DNA of 64,000 nt from the NCBI GenBank assembly GCA_001567275.1, contig LNBX01000013.1, positions 62,001 through 126,000 on the forward strand, read 5' to 3'. Below, in pieces: positions 9,242 to 17,388 of the stretch. Positions within the stretch are counted from its first letter, which is position 1. Each line of letters begins with the position of its first letter. The notes beneath the pieces were generated by a model. The model was not told the origin of the DNA and searched no databases. It saw nothing but the letters and a program-made list of their open reading frames with translations. The stretch comes from Bacteroidetes bacterium OLB10. GTDB taxonomy: Bacteria; Bacteroidota; Bacteroidia; AKYH767-A; OLB10. Both the position numbers and the translations under genes were made by a program.

Positions 9242-9308
9242 TGTCGCCCAAAACTTGCCGCTAACGTCAGTCCGTCTAAAAACCTCTGTTCGTATTCAAA
9301 AGTAACAA
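9242..9308 (-). repeat. Imperfect direct repeat, copy A, with promoter -7 box
   Basis: About 67 bases resemble 10239-10306 at roughly three quarters of positions. Both run from TGTCGCC to ATTCAAAAGTAACAA on the plus strand. On the minus strand the copy begins with TACTTTTG (9297-9304), which matches the Bacteroidota -7 element, so it is the promoter and leader of the frameshifted T9SS gene. It also contains GCCGCTAACG (9257-9266). Confidence 0.65.
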
Positions 9309-9354
9309 CCTGATTTGTTTGGTTTTTTCACAGTTCATGTTATAATCCGTTTTT

Positions 9355-9963
9355 CTATTTGTCATTCGTGTCAATTAGTTCAAAAATTAACTCTGTCAAA
9401 GTCTGCACATCACTTTCAATTGTTCCTTTCATATATCGCTCGTAAACACTTCTATTGTCTGGCGGGTTGAGATTTAGTGTCAAGCCTTTCTCTACAGCCA
9501 ACAGCCTTAAAAACTCTCTTTGTGTTCGTCCATTCCCTTCTCTAAATGGGTGTAAATAGTTAACGTTATCTAAGATTTCTGATAATTTCTCAGCTAAGAG
9601 TTTTTTATTGTCTTTCGGAATTTTATTAAACTCTGAAATTAACTGGTCAAGGTATCTGAATGCGTTGTCAAAATGCGAAGTAGGGAAAAACTGTTTGCCG
9701 TCTTTGCTTATTTCAACAGTTCGTTTTTTACCTGCCCAAAGGTAAATGTCTTGAAATAAAAGTCTATGAATTTCAAAAAGGCTGTCAATACCTTTGATTT
9801 TTATAGGGTGCTCATAAAGTTCTTGAAGTCGTTTTGTTACCGCACCGCTTTCAACAAATAGCAATACATCGGGGTCGGTAATGTCTTGTAAATTTCTTAA
9901 AAGTCCTGTCTTGGGGTCTGTGTAAGTAAAGTCAGGGTCTATGTATTTGTAGGAATTAGACAT
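9355..9963 (-). CDS. fic: Fic-domain toxin (probable AMP-transferase)
   Basis: Fic proteins transfer AMP or related groups to target hydroxyls. The motif HPFREGNGRTQR is complete at residues 138-149, with catalytic His138 and the Asn/Gly/Arg phosphate-binding residues, so the enzyme should be active. The flap residues before it (VEISKDGKQFF) are also typical. The ATG at 9961-9963 is preferred over an upstream TTG. With it, the gene overlaps the antitoxin gene by 8 bases and translation is likely coupled. Length is about 202 aa. The neighbour encodes a class I (VbhA-type) inhibitor. The target is not predictable from sequence. Confidence 0.93.
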   Translation of the reverse strand: MSNSYKYIDPDFTYTDPKTGLLRNLQDITDPDVLLFVESGAVTKRLQELYEHPIKIKGIDSLFEIHRLLFQDIYLWAGKKRTVEISKDGKQFFPTSHFDNAFRYLDQLISEFNKIPKDNKKLLAEKLSEILDNVNYLHPFREGNGRTQREFLRLLAVEKGLTLNLNPPDNRSVYERYMKGTIESDVQTLTELIFELIDTNDK

Positions 9964-10177
9964 AGGCTTTTTGTTTAGCAAATAAGACTAGTTCAGTCAG
10001 CGATATTTTTCCTGTCACATAGTCTCTAATGATTTCAATTCCTTTTGGTGTTGGTTTATAACCTTCAAACATATTGCTTCCTAAAGCATTTGCAGTGCTT
10101 TCTAATGTTTTCAAGTCTGAAAATTTAACTCCCATAATTGTCAGATTACTTCTGTCTATTTCTATTGTGTTGAACAT
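9956..10177 (-). CDS. VbhA-type antitoxin of the Fic pair
   Basis: A 73-residue protein directly upstream of fic. The helix around residues 27-45 contains S34-N-M-F-E38-G39. This matches the class I Fic inhibitory motif [S/T]xxxE[G/N], in which the Glu blocks ATP gamma-phosphate binding in the Fic active site. It is followed by YKPTPKGIEIIRDYVTGKIS, which resembles the antitoxin VbhA domain. The gene overlap places it first in the operon, as in other class I pairs. Its promoter probably lies in repeat copy B (TACTTTTG at 10295-10302, minus strand). The N-terminal 25 residues are not recognised. Confidence 0.85.
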   Translation of the reverse strand: MFNTIEIDRSNLTIMGVKFSDLKTLESTANALGSNMFEGYKPTPKGIEIIRDYVTGKISLTELVLFAKQKAYV

Positions 10178-10238
10178 ATTTTTCAGTCTTAATTGCTTTT
10201 CAAATTTACAAAATATTTAGGTCAAATAGCTTGTTTTC

Positions 10239-10306
10239 TGTCGCCTTTAAAATGGCTTGAAACATCAATCCGTCAAAAAACTTCTGTTTACATTCAAAAG
10301 TAACAA
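10239..10306 (-). repeat. Imperfect direct repeat, copy B, with promoter -7 box
   Basis: Partner of 9242-9308, about 1 kb away on the other side of the Fic/antitoxin pair. Similarity continues loosely to the right: ATTTGTTTG and TTCATGT occur beyond both copies (9317-9345 and 10353-10370), with extra bases between the parts in each. On the minus strand it carries TACTTTTG, the probable -7 element of the antitoxin-fic operon. Confidence 0.65.
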
Positions 10307-10428
10307 ATCAATGGATTTAAAAATGCAGCAGAATGATTATGCAAATTTGTTTGTTCATGTGTTAACTGTTTGAATTAGCAACACTGTTGGTTCCGTGCGT
10401 TAAAATTACTTATAACGTTTGGAATTGT

Positions 10429-11214
10429 CTATTTCAGGAGATTTTTTCCTAAAAACTCCTTCATATCCTCCCACGATTTCTTGTCAGCTGCAGCGTTATA
10501 GGTCACAGGCATATCGAACTTTTTCCCCAATTCGGTAGCAGCAGGGTTTGTAAATGAATGTGTGGCATCAGGGTAATCAATAAAAACAAAATCTGCATGC
10601 GATTTAGCCATTTCTTCTTTAAACTCTTTTACTTCTTCTGCAGGAACGAACGAGTCGCTTGCACCGTGACAGACAAGTATTTTTGATTTAATATCATTTT
10701 TCGCAGGAAAACCTTTAAGTCCACCATGAAAACTAACCACAGCTTTGAAAGGCATATCCAACTTAGCGGCATTCAACACCATGCTCCCGCCAAAGCAATA
10801 ACCAATGGCAGCCATATTGCTTACATCAGCCATTGGGAACTCCTTTACTTTGTTGATAGCAGCCTGAATGCGCTCCTGAACCAACTGTGGATTGTTGTAA
10901 AATTTAGAAGATTGTTGCTGCGCTTCTTCAGGATTTTCTGCGATTTTTCCATTACCGTACATATCAACTGCAAAAGCAAAATATCCCAGAGAGGCAAGCA
11001 TATTAGCACGCATCTGTACATACTCATTACATCCCCACCATTCGGGAATAATCAGCACAACAGGCATTTTGTTTTTATGTGCATCGAATGCAACATATCC
11101 TTTACAGGTTACATCACCGGATTTGTAATCTATTACCCGGCCTTCATTGTGTGCCAACAGATGCTCACTGAACAGAGTAAACATCAGAAGAAATACTATT
11201 TTAATCTTTTTCAT
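10429..11214 (-). CDS. Exported dienelactone hydrolase-family alpha/beta hydrolase
   Basis: Signal peptide (MKKIKIVFLLMFTLFSEHLLA) followed by an alpha/beta hydrolase of the DLH family. The catalytic triad is visible: Cys140 nucleophile in IGYCFGGSMVL, Asp187 in HGASDSFVP and His219 in PDATHSFTN. Cys rather than Ser is the DLH hallmark. The length (261 aa) is usual for the family plus a signal peptide, so it should act in the periplasm. The true substrate is unknown, since most DLH-family members are not chlorocatechol enzymes. A small membrane protein gene ends 36 bases upstream. Confidence 0.88.
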   Translation of the reverse strand: MKKIKIVFLLMFTLFSEHLLAHNEGRVIDYKSGDVTCKGYVAFDAHKNKMPVVLIIPEWWGCNEYVQMRANMLASLGYFAFAVDMYGNGKIAENPEEAQQQSSKFYNNPQLVQERIQAAINKVKEFPMADVSNMAAIGYCFGGSMVLNAAKLDMPFKAVVSFHGGLKGFPAKNDIKSKILVCHGASDSFVPAEEVKEFKEEMAKSHADFVFIDYPDATHSFTNPAATELGKKFDMPVTYNAAADKKSWEDMKEFLGKNLLK

Positions 11215-11250
11215 TTTCGTTACGATTTTTATTCAAATATACAGTTAAAA

Positions 11251-11463
11251 CTATTTCTTAAGGTTGTTTTGATCTTTTTTGGAAAAATAGTAAACTATAC
11301 CTCCGATTATCAGTAATGAAAAAAACAAGTTAGTCCCAAGCCACAAATAATCATTTGAGTCTAATGGCTTACCATTATTTTTCTTGATAAAGATAAGTAT
11401 TGACAATCCCATTCCGACAGACAATGAAATAAACACCAGGAAAATTCTTCTTTTGTTACTCAT
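11251..11463 (-). CDS. Small membrane protein with two transmembrane helices
   Basis: A 70-residue protein with two hydrophobic helices, at about residues 6-26 (IFLVFISLSVGMGLSILIFI) and 41-61 (LGTNLFFSLLIIGGIVYYF), separated by a short polar loop, with basic ends. The start follows the upstream membrane protein gene by 6 bases, so the two are probably co-transcribed. No family is recognised. The function could be linked to the flippase-like neighbour, but that is only context. Confidence 0.7.
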   Translation of the reverse strand: MSNKRRIFLVFISLSVGMGLSILIFIKKNNGKPLDSNDYLWLGTNLFFSLLIIGGIVYYFSKKDQNNLKK

Positions 11464-11469
11464 GTTGAT

Positions 11470-12531
11470 TTAAAATATTCGTTTAACAAGCCGCTCTCTG
11501 ATCCATCGCGGCAGAATAAAGGCTCCTACTATAAGATAAGGATAATAACTAATCAGTCGCCAGAGTATTCCAAGAGTTGGAGCAAGTCCTTTATGCATAA
11601 ATTCTCCAAGAAAATCCGTAAACATTACTTCGGCAATGCCACTACCGCCAGGTGTCGGACTCAGAAGAATGATTATACCCATGATGACCTGTTTGGCATA
11701 TACAATAAGATCTGCTAATGGTGTTTGTCCGTGAAATGCATGAATAAGACAATTGACAATAGAATATCTTGCAGTCCATGAAGCAAAAGTGGCCAACAAT
11801 GAAATACCCCAGTACTTCAAATCTTTATCGCGTAAACCATTTGAAGCAATTATAAGCTGATCGCCTGTGGTAACAGCTCCTTTTCTGAAACGTTTAAGAA
11901 AACCTATGGAACAAACTCCCACAATCAGTTTTTTGATGAAATATGGATTTACAAATAATGCATAGGCTATAAAAAGTTTATAGGCAAGAATGATAAAATA
12001 TACCACCCAGAAAGAATAATAAATACTGTTTCCGAAAGCGGTTTCACCAACCTGAACACCCGAAAACAATGCCTGCTTACCCACAAGAAAATAAACCAAT
12101 GGAGCCATAACGGCCAGAAAAATTCCATCGAGAAAAGACGAAAAGGTGATGGTAGTAATACTTTTACCAAGATTAATTCCTTCCCGGTTGAGAATGAAAA
12201 TTGCAAACAGAAAGCCGCCACCAATAATTCCCGGAGCAAGTGCTGACGAAAACTCCCAAAGCATTATCACTATAAAACTTCTGTACCAGTTGAGTTCTTT
12301 GTCGGTAAGCACTCTTATACGAACCATATACGCAAAGTCGCGCACAAATACTGAAACAACTGCCAGTAGCATCCAGAATGTGCTATGCCACGTCCAGTTA
12401 ATCTGACTGAATGCATTTCTGTCGAACTGCGAATAAAACAACCATGCAGTTACAGAAAAGCCAATAAGTAAAGGCCAAATTATTTTTTTGGGATTAAGTT
12501 TCTTCAGAACATCCTTGCCATCATTCTGCAT
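11470..12531 (-). CDS. Flippase-like integral membrane protein (UPF0104/LPG synthase TM family)
   Basis: About eight membrane helices with the family features: an early Arg-containing segment RDFAYMVRIRVLT, SSALAPGIIGGGF in the middle, and LLSPTPGGSGIAEVMF near residue 300. This matches the AglD/MprF-type transmembrane domain, found in proteins that move or modify lipids. The soluble lysyl-transferase half of MprF is absent. Length is 353 aa. It overlaps scpA by 11 bases, so it is read from the scpA transcript. The substrate is unknown. Confidence 0.87.
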   Translation of the reverse strand: MQNDGKDVLKKLNPKKIIWPLLIGFSVTAWLFYSQFDRNAFSQINWTWHSTFWMLLAVVSVFVRDFAYMVRIRVLTDKELNWYRSFIVIMLWEFSSALAPGIIGGGFLFAIFILNREGINLGKSITTITFSSFLDGIFLAVMAPLVYFLVGKQALFSGVQVGETAFGNSIYYSFWVVYFIILAYKLFIAYALFVNPYFIKKLIVGVCSIGFLKRFRKGAVTTGDQLIIASNGLRDKDLKYWGISLLATFASWTARYSIVNCLIHAFHGQTPLADLIVYAKQVIMGIIILLSPTPGGSGIAEVMFTDFLGEFMHKGLAPTLGILWRLISYYPYLIVGAFILPRWIRERLVKRIF

Positions 12532-13294
12532 GCGTAAACAAGTCCTGAGGTTTGGTCAGCGAAAAATTATTGAATCCTTCTCCGATTTGAATAGTTACCT
12601 CACGTGCCTGAAGCAGATCCAACAAAGCAAGAAAAATAAAAACGGCATGAATACGGCTGGTACATTCTTCAAACAATTCCTCGAATGAAACTTTCTTTCC
12701 TGAGTTTATCTTTTTGAACACTTTTTCCTTTTCGTCTTCCACTGTAAAAGGATACTGCACTACCGTATGTTTCAGTTCAAGCTGAGCATTTTCGAAACGC
12801 TGAAGTACGCGTTGATAAGCAGATATAAGTTTAAACAAAGTTAACTGATGCAGCTCGCTGCTAAACCCTGCACTATCTGTTACTACAGCAATTTTAGCAG
12901 CCTCTTTTGCCACATTGCCCCGTGAAAATTTCATTGCACGCTCTTCTTCCATGTAACGGAATTCTTCAGCGGCAGCTTTGTATTTTTTATACTCGAGTAA
13001 TTGCTGCACCAAATCCTGACGCGGATCTATTTCATTACCCTGCTCATCCATCTGCGGGCGCGGCAACAGCAGTTTAGCTTTTATCCGCATTAATGTGCTT
13101 GCCACCAAAATAAACTCTGCAGCCACTTCAATATTTAATGACTGAAGATTGTGGATATAACTTAGAAAATCATCTGTAATTTTCGAAATAGGAATGTTGT
13201 GAATATCCAACTCATCGCGTTCAATAAAGAACAGCAATAAGTCAAATGGCCCTTCAAATGCCGGGAGTTTTACCTCAAAAACTTCTGATGACAT
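12521..13294 (-). CDS. scpA: Segregation and condensation protein A
   Basis: Kleisin subunit of the bacterial condensin SMC-ScpA-ScpB, which helps separate and compact chromosomes. The family N-terminus is clear (FEGPFDLLLFFIERDELDIH, then IPISKITDDFL), as are EFILVASTLMRIKAKLLLP and the C-terminal winged helix that binds the SMC head (SFEELFEECTSRIHAVFIFL). The ATG at 13292-13294 is chosen because it lies just before the conserved domain. An in-frame TTG at 13327 would add 11 residues. smc and scpB are not in the window. Confidence 0.93.
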   Translation of the reverse strand: MSSEVFEVKLPAFEGPFDLLLFFIERDELDIHNIPISKITDDFLSYIHNLQSLNIEVAAEFILVASTLMRIKAKLLLPRPQMDEQGNEIDPRQDLVQQLLEYKKYKAAAEEFRYMEEERAMKFSRGNVAKEAAKIAVVTDSAGFSSELHQLTLFKLISAYQRVLQRFENAQLELKHTVVQYPFTVEDEKEKVFKKINSGKKVSFEELFEECTSRIHAVFIFLALLDLLQAREVTIQIGEGFNNFSLTKPQDLFTHAE

Positions 13295-13418
13295 GCAATT
13301 GGAAATGTCTGGTTTTAATCCCTCCAAAGAAACGAAAAAAAATGCAGTTTCAGGTAAATGAAATGACTTAAAAACAGAATTTATTTCTGCTCCGTCATAC
13401 TTCCTAATCCTCAGAAGT

Positions 13419-14702
13419 TTATTTTGAAATTTTACTAAACATTGCCGTTGATTTCATTCCTCCCGTACGATAACCATGTACCATATAGATACCCGCTGGT
13501 AAGGATTGAATATTCAGGCTAATAATTTTCTCATTTTTCTCAGATAATGGAACGGTAATCAGTTTTTTGCCACAGATATCGTTAATCTGTAATTCCTCAA
13601 ATTCATCAGATGCTGTTATGAATAAAACATCCTGAGCCGGATTGGGATAAACACTGAAACTATTTTCATTCTGCAACTGATGCAATCCTGTTGCAGTAAT
13701 TGTAATTGTTACAGAATGATCATCTGATCTTAAACAGCTATCAGAAGCTGTCAATTCAACAGTATATGTACCCGGAGCGGCAAAGGTGTGAGATGGAGAT
13801 ATGGAAGTTGATGTTTGACCATCACCAAAATCCCAGTTGTAAATAACAGCATTTTGAGAAGTATTTGTAAATGTTACCGTATTGCCATTCACCAGATAGC
13901 TGAACGAAGCATCCACTATGTCAGGAACAAAACGATACCAGAAGTCGAGGCTGTCGTACACTACTTCATTAGCCATCATTTTAATCGTATCAGCGACTGC
14001 AGCGTTAACGGTATAATTATAAGGAGCCTGTAGAGGATCTTCGTCAAACATCACTGCATAAAAAGCACAGGCTGCTGCAAAAGAACCATTATTGTTAGGG
14101 TGGCTGTTGTCGCTGGAATATAAATCAATGGCAGGATGATTGTCTCTTATGCTGTGCCATAACCTGCCAACAGGGGCAATGCCTGCACCGTTATCCTGTG
14201 CCATGATGGTGTAACGCAAATAGAGCAAACTATCCATTCCTTCATAAGTACAAATTGGAGAAAAATTTGCGCAGTTGGAAGCATCTCCGAATTTTCGTCC
14301 CCATGTCATATAAAACAAAGTAGTGGCACAGGGGTTGTAAACTTTTATCATACTGTCGAGCGCATGGGCATAAGGGTACACCTGACTAATCACTTGCGCA
14401 TCCGGGAATGCCGGAAGCTGGCTTTGCTCCTGCAGAACTACATAATCCCAGTTACCGGCCTGAATAAGGTTTAAACTTGTAGGATTGGTAGAGTGCCCCT
14501 GCAAGGTATATCCACCGGGAGCATTCTTGCTGTAGATAAGTGTATCGCCTGCTGACAATGCAAGCTGCTTAACAATTTCAGGGAGGTTGTTTACATCCGT
14601 ATAACTGTTTCCCAAAAACAATGCCCTGACACTTTTCTGTGCATGCAATGTTGCTGTTAAACTGCAAATAATACCGGCTAAAACAATTGTTTTTATTTTC
14701 AT
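13419..14702 (-). CDS. Exported SGNH-hydrolase-like protein with PKD domain and T9SS sorting tail
   Basis: Signal peptide to about residue 21, then an SGNH-like N-terminal domain. FLGNSYTDVNNL (29-40) supplies the nucleophile block, and SDNSHPNNNGSF resembles the catalytic Asp-x-x-His block. A PKD domain follows (about 265-345; YNWDFGDGQ and PGTYTVELTASD). The last 75 residues are a type A T9SS domain starting FSVYPNPAQDVLF and ending GIYMVHGYRTGG plus a short tail. It should be exported and anchored on the cell surface or released. The substrate is unknown; an esterase role is inference. Confidence 0.87.
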   Translation of the reverse strand: MKIKTIVLAGIICSLTATLHAQKSVRALFLGNSYTDVNNLPEIVKQLALSAGDTLIYSKNAPGGYTLQGHSTNPTSLNLIQAGNWDYVVLQEQSQLPAFPDAQVISQVYPYAHALDSMIKVYNPCATTLFYMTWGRKFGDASNCANFSPICTYEGMDSLLYLRYTIMAQDNGAGIAPVGRLWHSIRDNHPAIDLYSSDNSHPNNNGSFAAACAFYAVMFDEDPLQAPYNYTVNAAVADTIKMMANEVVYDSLDFWYRFVPDIVDASFSYLVNGNTVTFTNTSQNAVIYNWDFGDGQTSTSISPSHTFAAPGTYTVELTASDSCLRSDDHSVTITITATGLHQLQNENSFSVYPNPAQDVLFITASDEFEELQINDICGKKLITVPLSEKNEKIISLNIQSLPAGIYMVHGYRTGGMKSTAMFSKISK

Positions 14703-14727
14703 TATTATGTGTTTAATTTATCTCTGA

Positions 14728-15402
14728 TTATCTGGTCCAGTAAATTTCTTTCACCGAAGGAATTTCTTTCATGATGCTAATCACCTCTTCCATCTTTATC
14801 TGATCATAATTGTCGAAAATCAGCAGATAGGAATTTCCTTCTTCGTCATTGTCCAGTGTAAAAGATTTTATTTTAATACTGCTGTCTTTTAAAAATACTT
14901 TCATCAGATCGCTGATATTTACATCGGTACCCGTTGTAATTCGCAAAGCTTTCTCTTTGAATTTTTGTTCAAATTTATTCTCGAGAGGTTTCAATGCCCA
15001 GAGAATAATCAATGCAATGACGGTAGTAGTACCTGCAGCAAAATACATTCCTCCACCCGTTGCCAGTCCAATGGCAGCAACAGTCCAAAGTCCTGCAGCA
15101 GTGGTAAGGCCATGCACGGTTCCGCGTTTCATAAACAGAATGGTTCCTGCACCAATAAATCCTATTCCGCTGACTACCTGAGCTGCTACCCTTGATGGGT
15201 CCAACACCACATTCTCGCGACCTAAAATATCGGCAAACCCAAATGCAGAAACTATCATGATTAAACACGACCCAACACAAACCATCATGTGCGTGCGCAA
15301 ACCGGCAGTCCAGTTTTTGCGCTCTCTTTCCAAACCAATAAAAGCTCCGAAAAGAGAAGCTAATGACAAACGAATTAATATTTCGGAATAACTAAGCGTC
15401 AT
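14728..15402 (-). CDS. MgtC/SapB family inner-membrane protein
   Basis: Typical MgtC-like architecture: an N-terminal hydrophobic half with about four or five helices, including the conserved SLFGAFIGLERERKNWTAGL, GIGFIGAGTILFM and GLTTAAGLWTVAAIGLATGGG segments. A soluble C-terminal domain (about 145-224) resembles an ACT fold. Family members affect magnesium homeostasis or inhibit F-type ATP synthase, but the role of this one is not known. It follows the P-type ATPase by 54 bases on the same strand and may share its transcript, which would suit metal stress. Confidence 0.9.
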   Translation of the reverse strand: MTLSYSEILIRLSLASLFGAFIGLERERKNWTAGLRTHMMVCVGSCLIMIVSAFGFADILGRENVVLDPSRVAAQVVSGIGFIGAGTILFMKRGTVHGLTTAAGLWTVAAIGLATGGGMYFAAGTTTVIALIILWALKPLENKFEQKFKEKALRITTGTDVNISDLMKVFLKDSSIKIKSFTLDNDEEGNSYLLIFDNYDQIKMEEVISIMKEIPSVKEIYWTR

Positions 15403-15456
15403 GACATTTCAAACCAAACAGTTTATAATGCAAAATTAAAAGAATAACACATCAGA

Positions 15457-17361
15457 TTACAGAGTTGTTTTCGGATTACCGGAATAGTTCATCAGTTGCA
15501 GGCTCAGCAATATAACTACAAGGGTAACTCCTACATCAGCAGCGATGGCAAAAACCAGATTGCTAAAACCTAAAAATGCCAGCAGAATAAAAATCAATTT
15601 TACGGCAATGGCACCAATGGTATTTATTTTAATTCGCAACAAAGTTTTGCGACCGAGTTTTACGAGAAAAGGAATGAGAGAAAGTTTATCATTCATTAAT
15701 GCAATGTTGGCTGTTTCGATGGCCGTGTCGCTGCCTGCTGCACCCATTGCAATACCCACCGTGCTTTGTGCCAGAGCAGGAGCATCATTTATTCCGTCAC
15801 CAACCATAGCCACTGTTTTATACTGCTTCAAAAGTTCCTTTATTCTCTCTGCTTTATCTTCAGGCAGCAATCCTCCATAAACAGTTTTAATTCCAACCTG
15901 CTGTGCAACATGATGTGCGGCTCTCACACTGTCACCGGTGAGCATAACAGGTTCTATCTTTAGTTCTTTTATGTTTTTGATAACTTCCGCACTGTCTGAT
16001 TTTATCTCGTCAGTGAGTGCAAGTATTCCGGCAACACCTTTGCCAAAACTTACTACAACACTTGTTTTTCCTGACTGCGACAGTTGTTCAACAATTCTTT
16101 CTGCTTCTGCGTCTGTACCGTGATGTTCTTTTATAAAATCAAGTTTACCTGCGTAAATAATTTCGTCTTCGCAGACAAGACATTTTGCTGTTGCGCCTTT
16201 TCCCAAATGACTTTTATACAATTCTGTTTTGTGAGGTTCAAAACCTTCACTGCGGCTTGCATCCACTATGGCAAGTGCAAGAGGATGTTCGCTGAAAATT
16301 TCGGCACCGGCAGTACATGCAAGCAATTCTTCGCGGCTTGTGTTATTAAGTGTGATGACATCACTCACTACCGGATTTCCATAGGTGATGGTACGTGTTT
16401 TGTCGAGAGCAATTGCTTTAACCTGCGCCAGTGCTTCAATATATTTTCCGCCTTTGACCAAAGCTCCTTTGGAAGATGCATTGCCAATGGCAGCATAAAT
16501 TGCAACAGGAGTTGAAATAACCAGCGCACACGGACATGCAATTACCAGCAAGGTAATAGCCTGCAACATCCAGTGATTTAAATCCTGCCCAAAAACAAAA
16601 ACAGGAATACAAAACAGCAGTATGGATAAAACAATGATAGATGGTGTATAATATTTTGAAAACTTCTGAATAAACTTCTGTGTTTCGCTTTTATTGGCAG
16701 ATGCTTCAAAAGTGAGGCGAATGATTTTTGAAAATGTGGTGTCAGCAGAAAGCTTGGTGGTTTCAATTTCAACAAAACCGTTTCTGTTAAGCGTACCTGC
16801 AAAAACTTTGTCGTTGCTGTGCTTGTCCTGAGGAATAGGTTCGCCTGTGATGGCTGCTTCATCAACAGTTGTTTCACCTGATACTATGATTCCATCCAGC
16901 GGAATCATCTCTCCGGGTTTTACCTGAATGATGGTTCCTGTTTCAATTTTGTCAATAGCAATCTGCTGTTGCAATGATTTAACGAATGCTGTTTTTGGTG
17001 CTTTGCTCACAAGTGCATCAAGTGCTGACTTAGAGTTTTCAATACCGATATCTTCTAATCTTTCACCCAAAACGTACAACACAATAACCACAGCAGCTTC
17101 GGGGTATTCCCTGAGGTAAAATGCACCTATGCATGCTATGAGCATGAGCAAATTGATACTGCTGAAATTCAATCGTGAAGCTGCCTTCAGTCCTTTCCAT
17201 AAAACTTCATGACCAATGATCAGGATAAAAAAACCAAACACAAAAGGAGCATACGGCATTGGAATATTAATTCCGATAATACTCAGTACTTCGAGTACAA
17301 TTACTACTGCAATTGCACAAAGAAGAAATATGAACTTCTTATCCTTTAAAGGAAGATTCAT
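15457..17361 (-). CDS. Heavy-metal P1B-type ATPase (Zn/Cd/Pb-like)
   Basis: ATP-driven metal exporter. The metal-site helix has CPC at 276-278, the actuator domain TGE is in AAITGEPIPQDK, the nucleotide-binding HP is in SEHPLALA, and the hinge GDGINDAPALAQ is intact. The phosphorylation site reads D320-K-T-R-T where nearly all P-type ATPases have DKTGT. There is no N-terminal HMA domain, so the protein is shorter (634 aa) than ZntA. The N-terminus has two extra hydrophobic helices. It is the last gene after the CusB-like adaptor (27 bases), in a metal efflux operon. CPC without further Cys or His leaves Zn/Cd and Cu both open, and the operon favours divalent metals. Confidence 0.92.
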   Translation of the reverse strand: MNLPLKDKKFIFLLCAIAVVIVLEVLSIIGINIPMPYAPFVFGFFILIIGHEVLWKGLKAASRLNFSSINLLMLIACIGAFYLREYPEAAVVIVLYVLGERLEDIGIENSKSALDALVSKAPKTAFVKSLQQQIAIDKIETGTIIQVKPGEMIPLDGIIVSGETTVDEAAITGEPIPQDKHSNDKVFAGTLNRNGFVEIETTKLSADTTFSKIIRLTFEASANKSETQKFIQKFSKYYTPSIIVLSILLFCIPVFVFGQDLNHWMLQAITLLVIACPCALVISTPVAIYAAIGNASSKGALVKGGKYIEALAQVKAIALDKTRTITYGNPVVSDVITLNNTSREELLACTAGAEIFSEHPLALAIVDASRSEGFEPHKTELYKSHLGKGATAKCLVCEDEIIYAGKLDFIKEHHGTDAEAERIVEQLSQSGKTSVVVSFGKGVAGILALTDEIKSDSAEVIKNIKELKIEPVMLTGDSVRAAHHVAQQVGIKTVYGGLLPEDKAERIKELLKQYKTVAMVGDGINDAPALAQSTVGIAMGAAGSDTAIETANIALMNDKLSLIPFLVKLGRKTLLRIKINTIGAIAVKLIFILLAFLGFSNLVFAIAADVGVTLVVILLSLQLMNYSGNPKTTL

Positions 17362-17388
17362 CTTTTCAATATTTCAAATGCAAAATTA

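Noticed and set aside
10726..11316. 196-aa plus-strand frame opposite the hydrolase gene
   Set aside because: It is the complement of a gene with a full catalytic triad and signal peptide; its own sequence has no family features.
14849..15195. Overlapping plus- and minus-strand frames of 76 to 110 aa in the mgtC region
   Set aside because: Shadows of the MgtC-family gene, whose conserved blocks are in the other frame.
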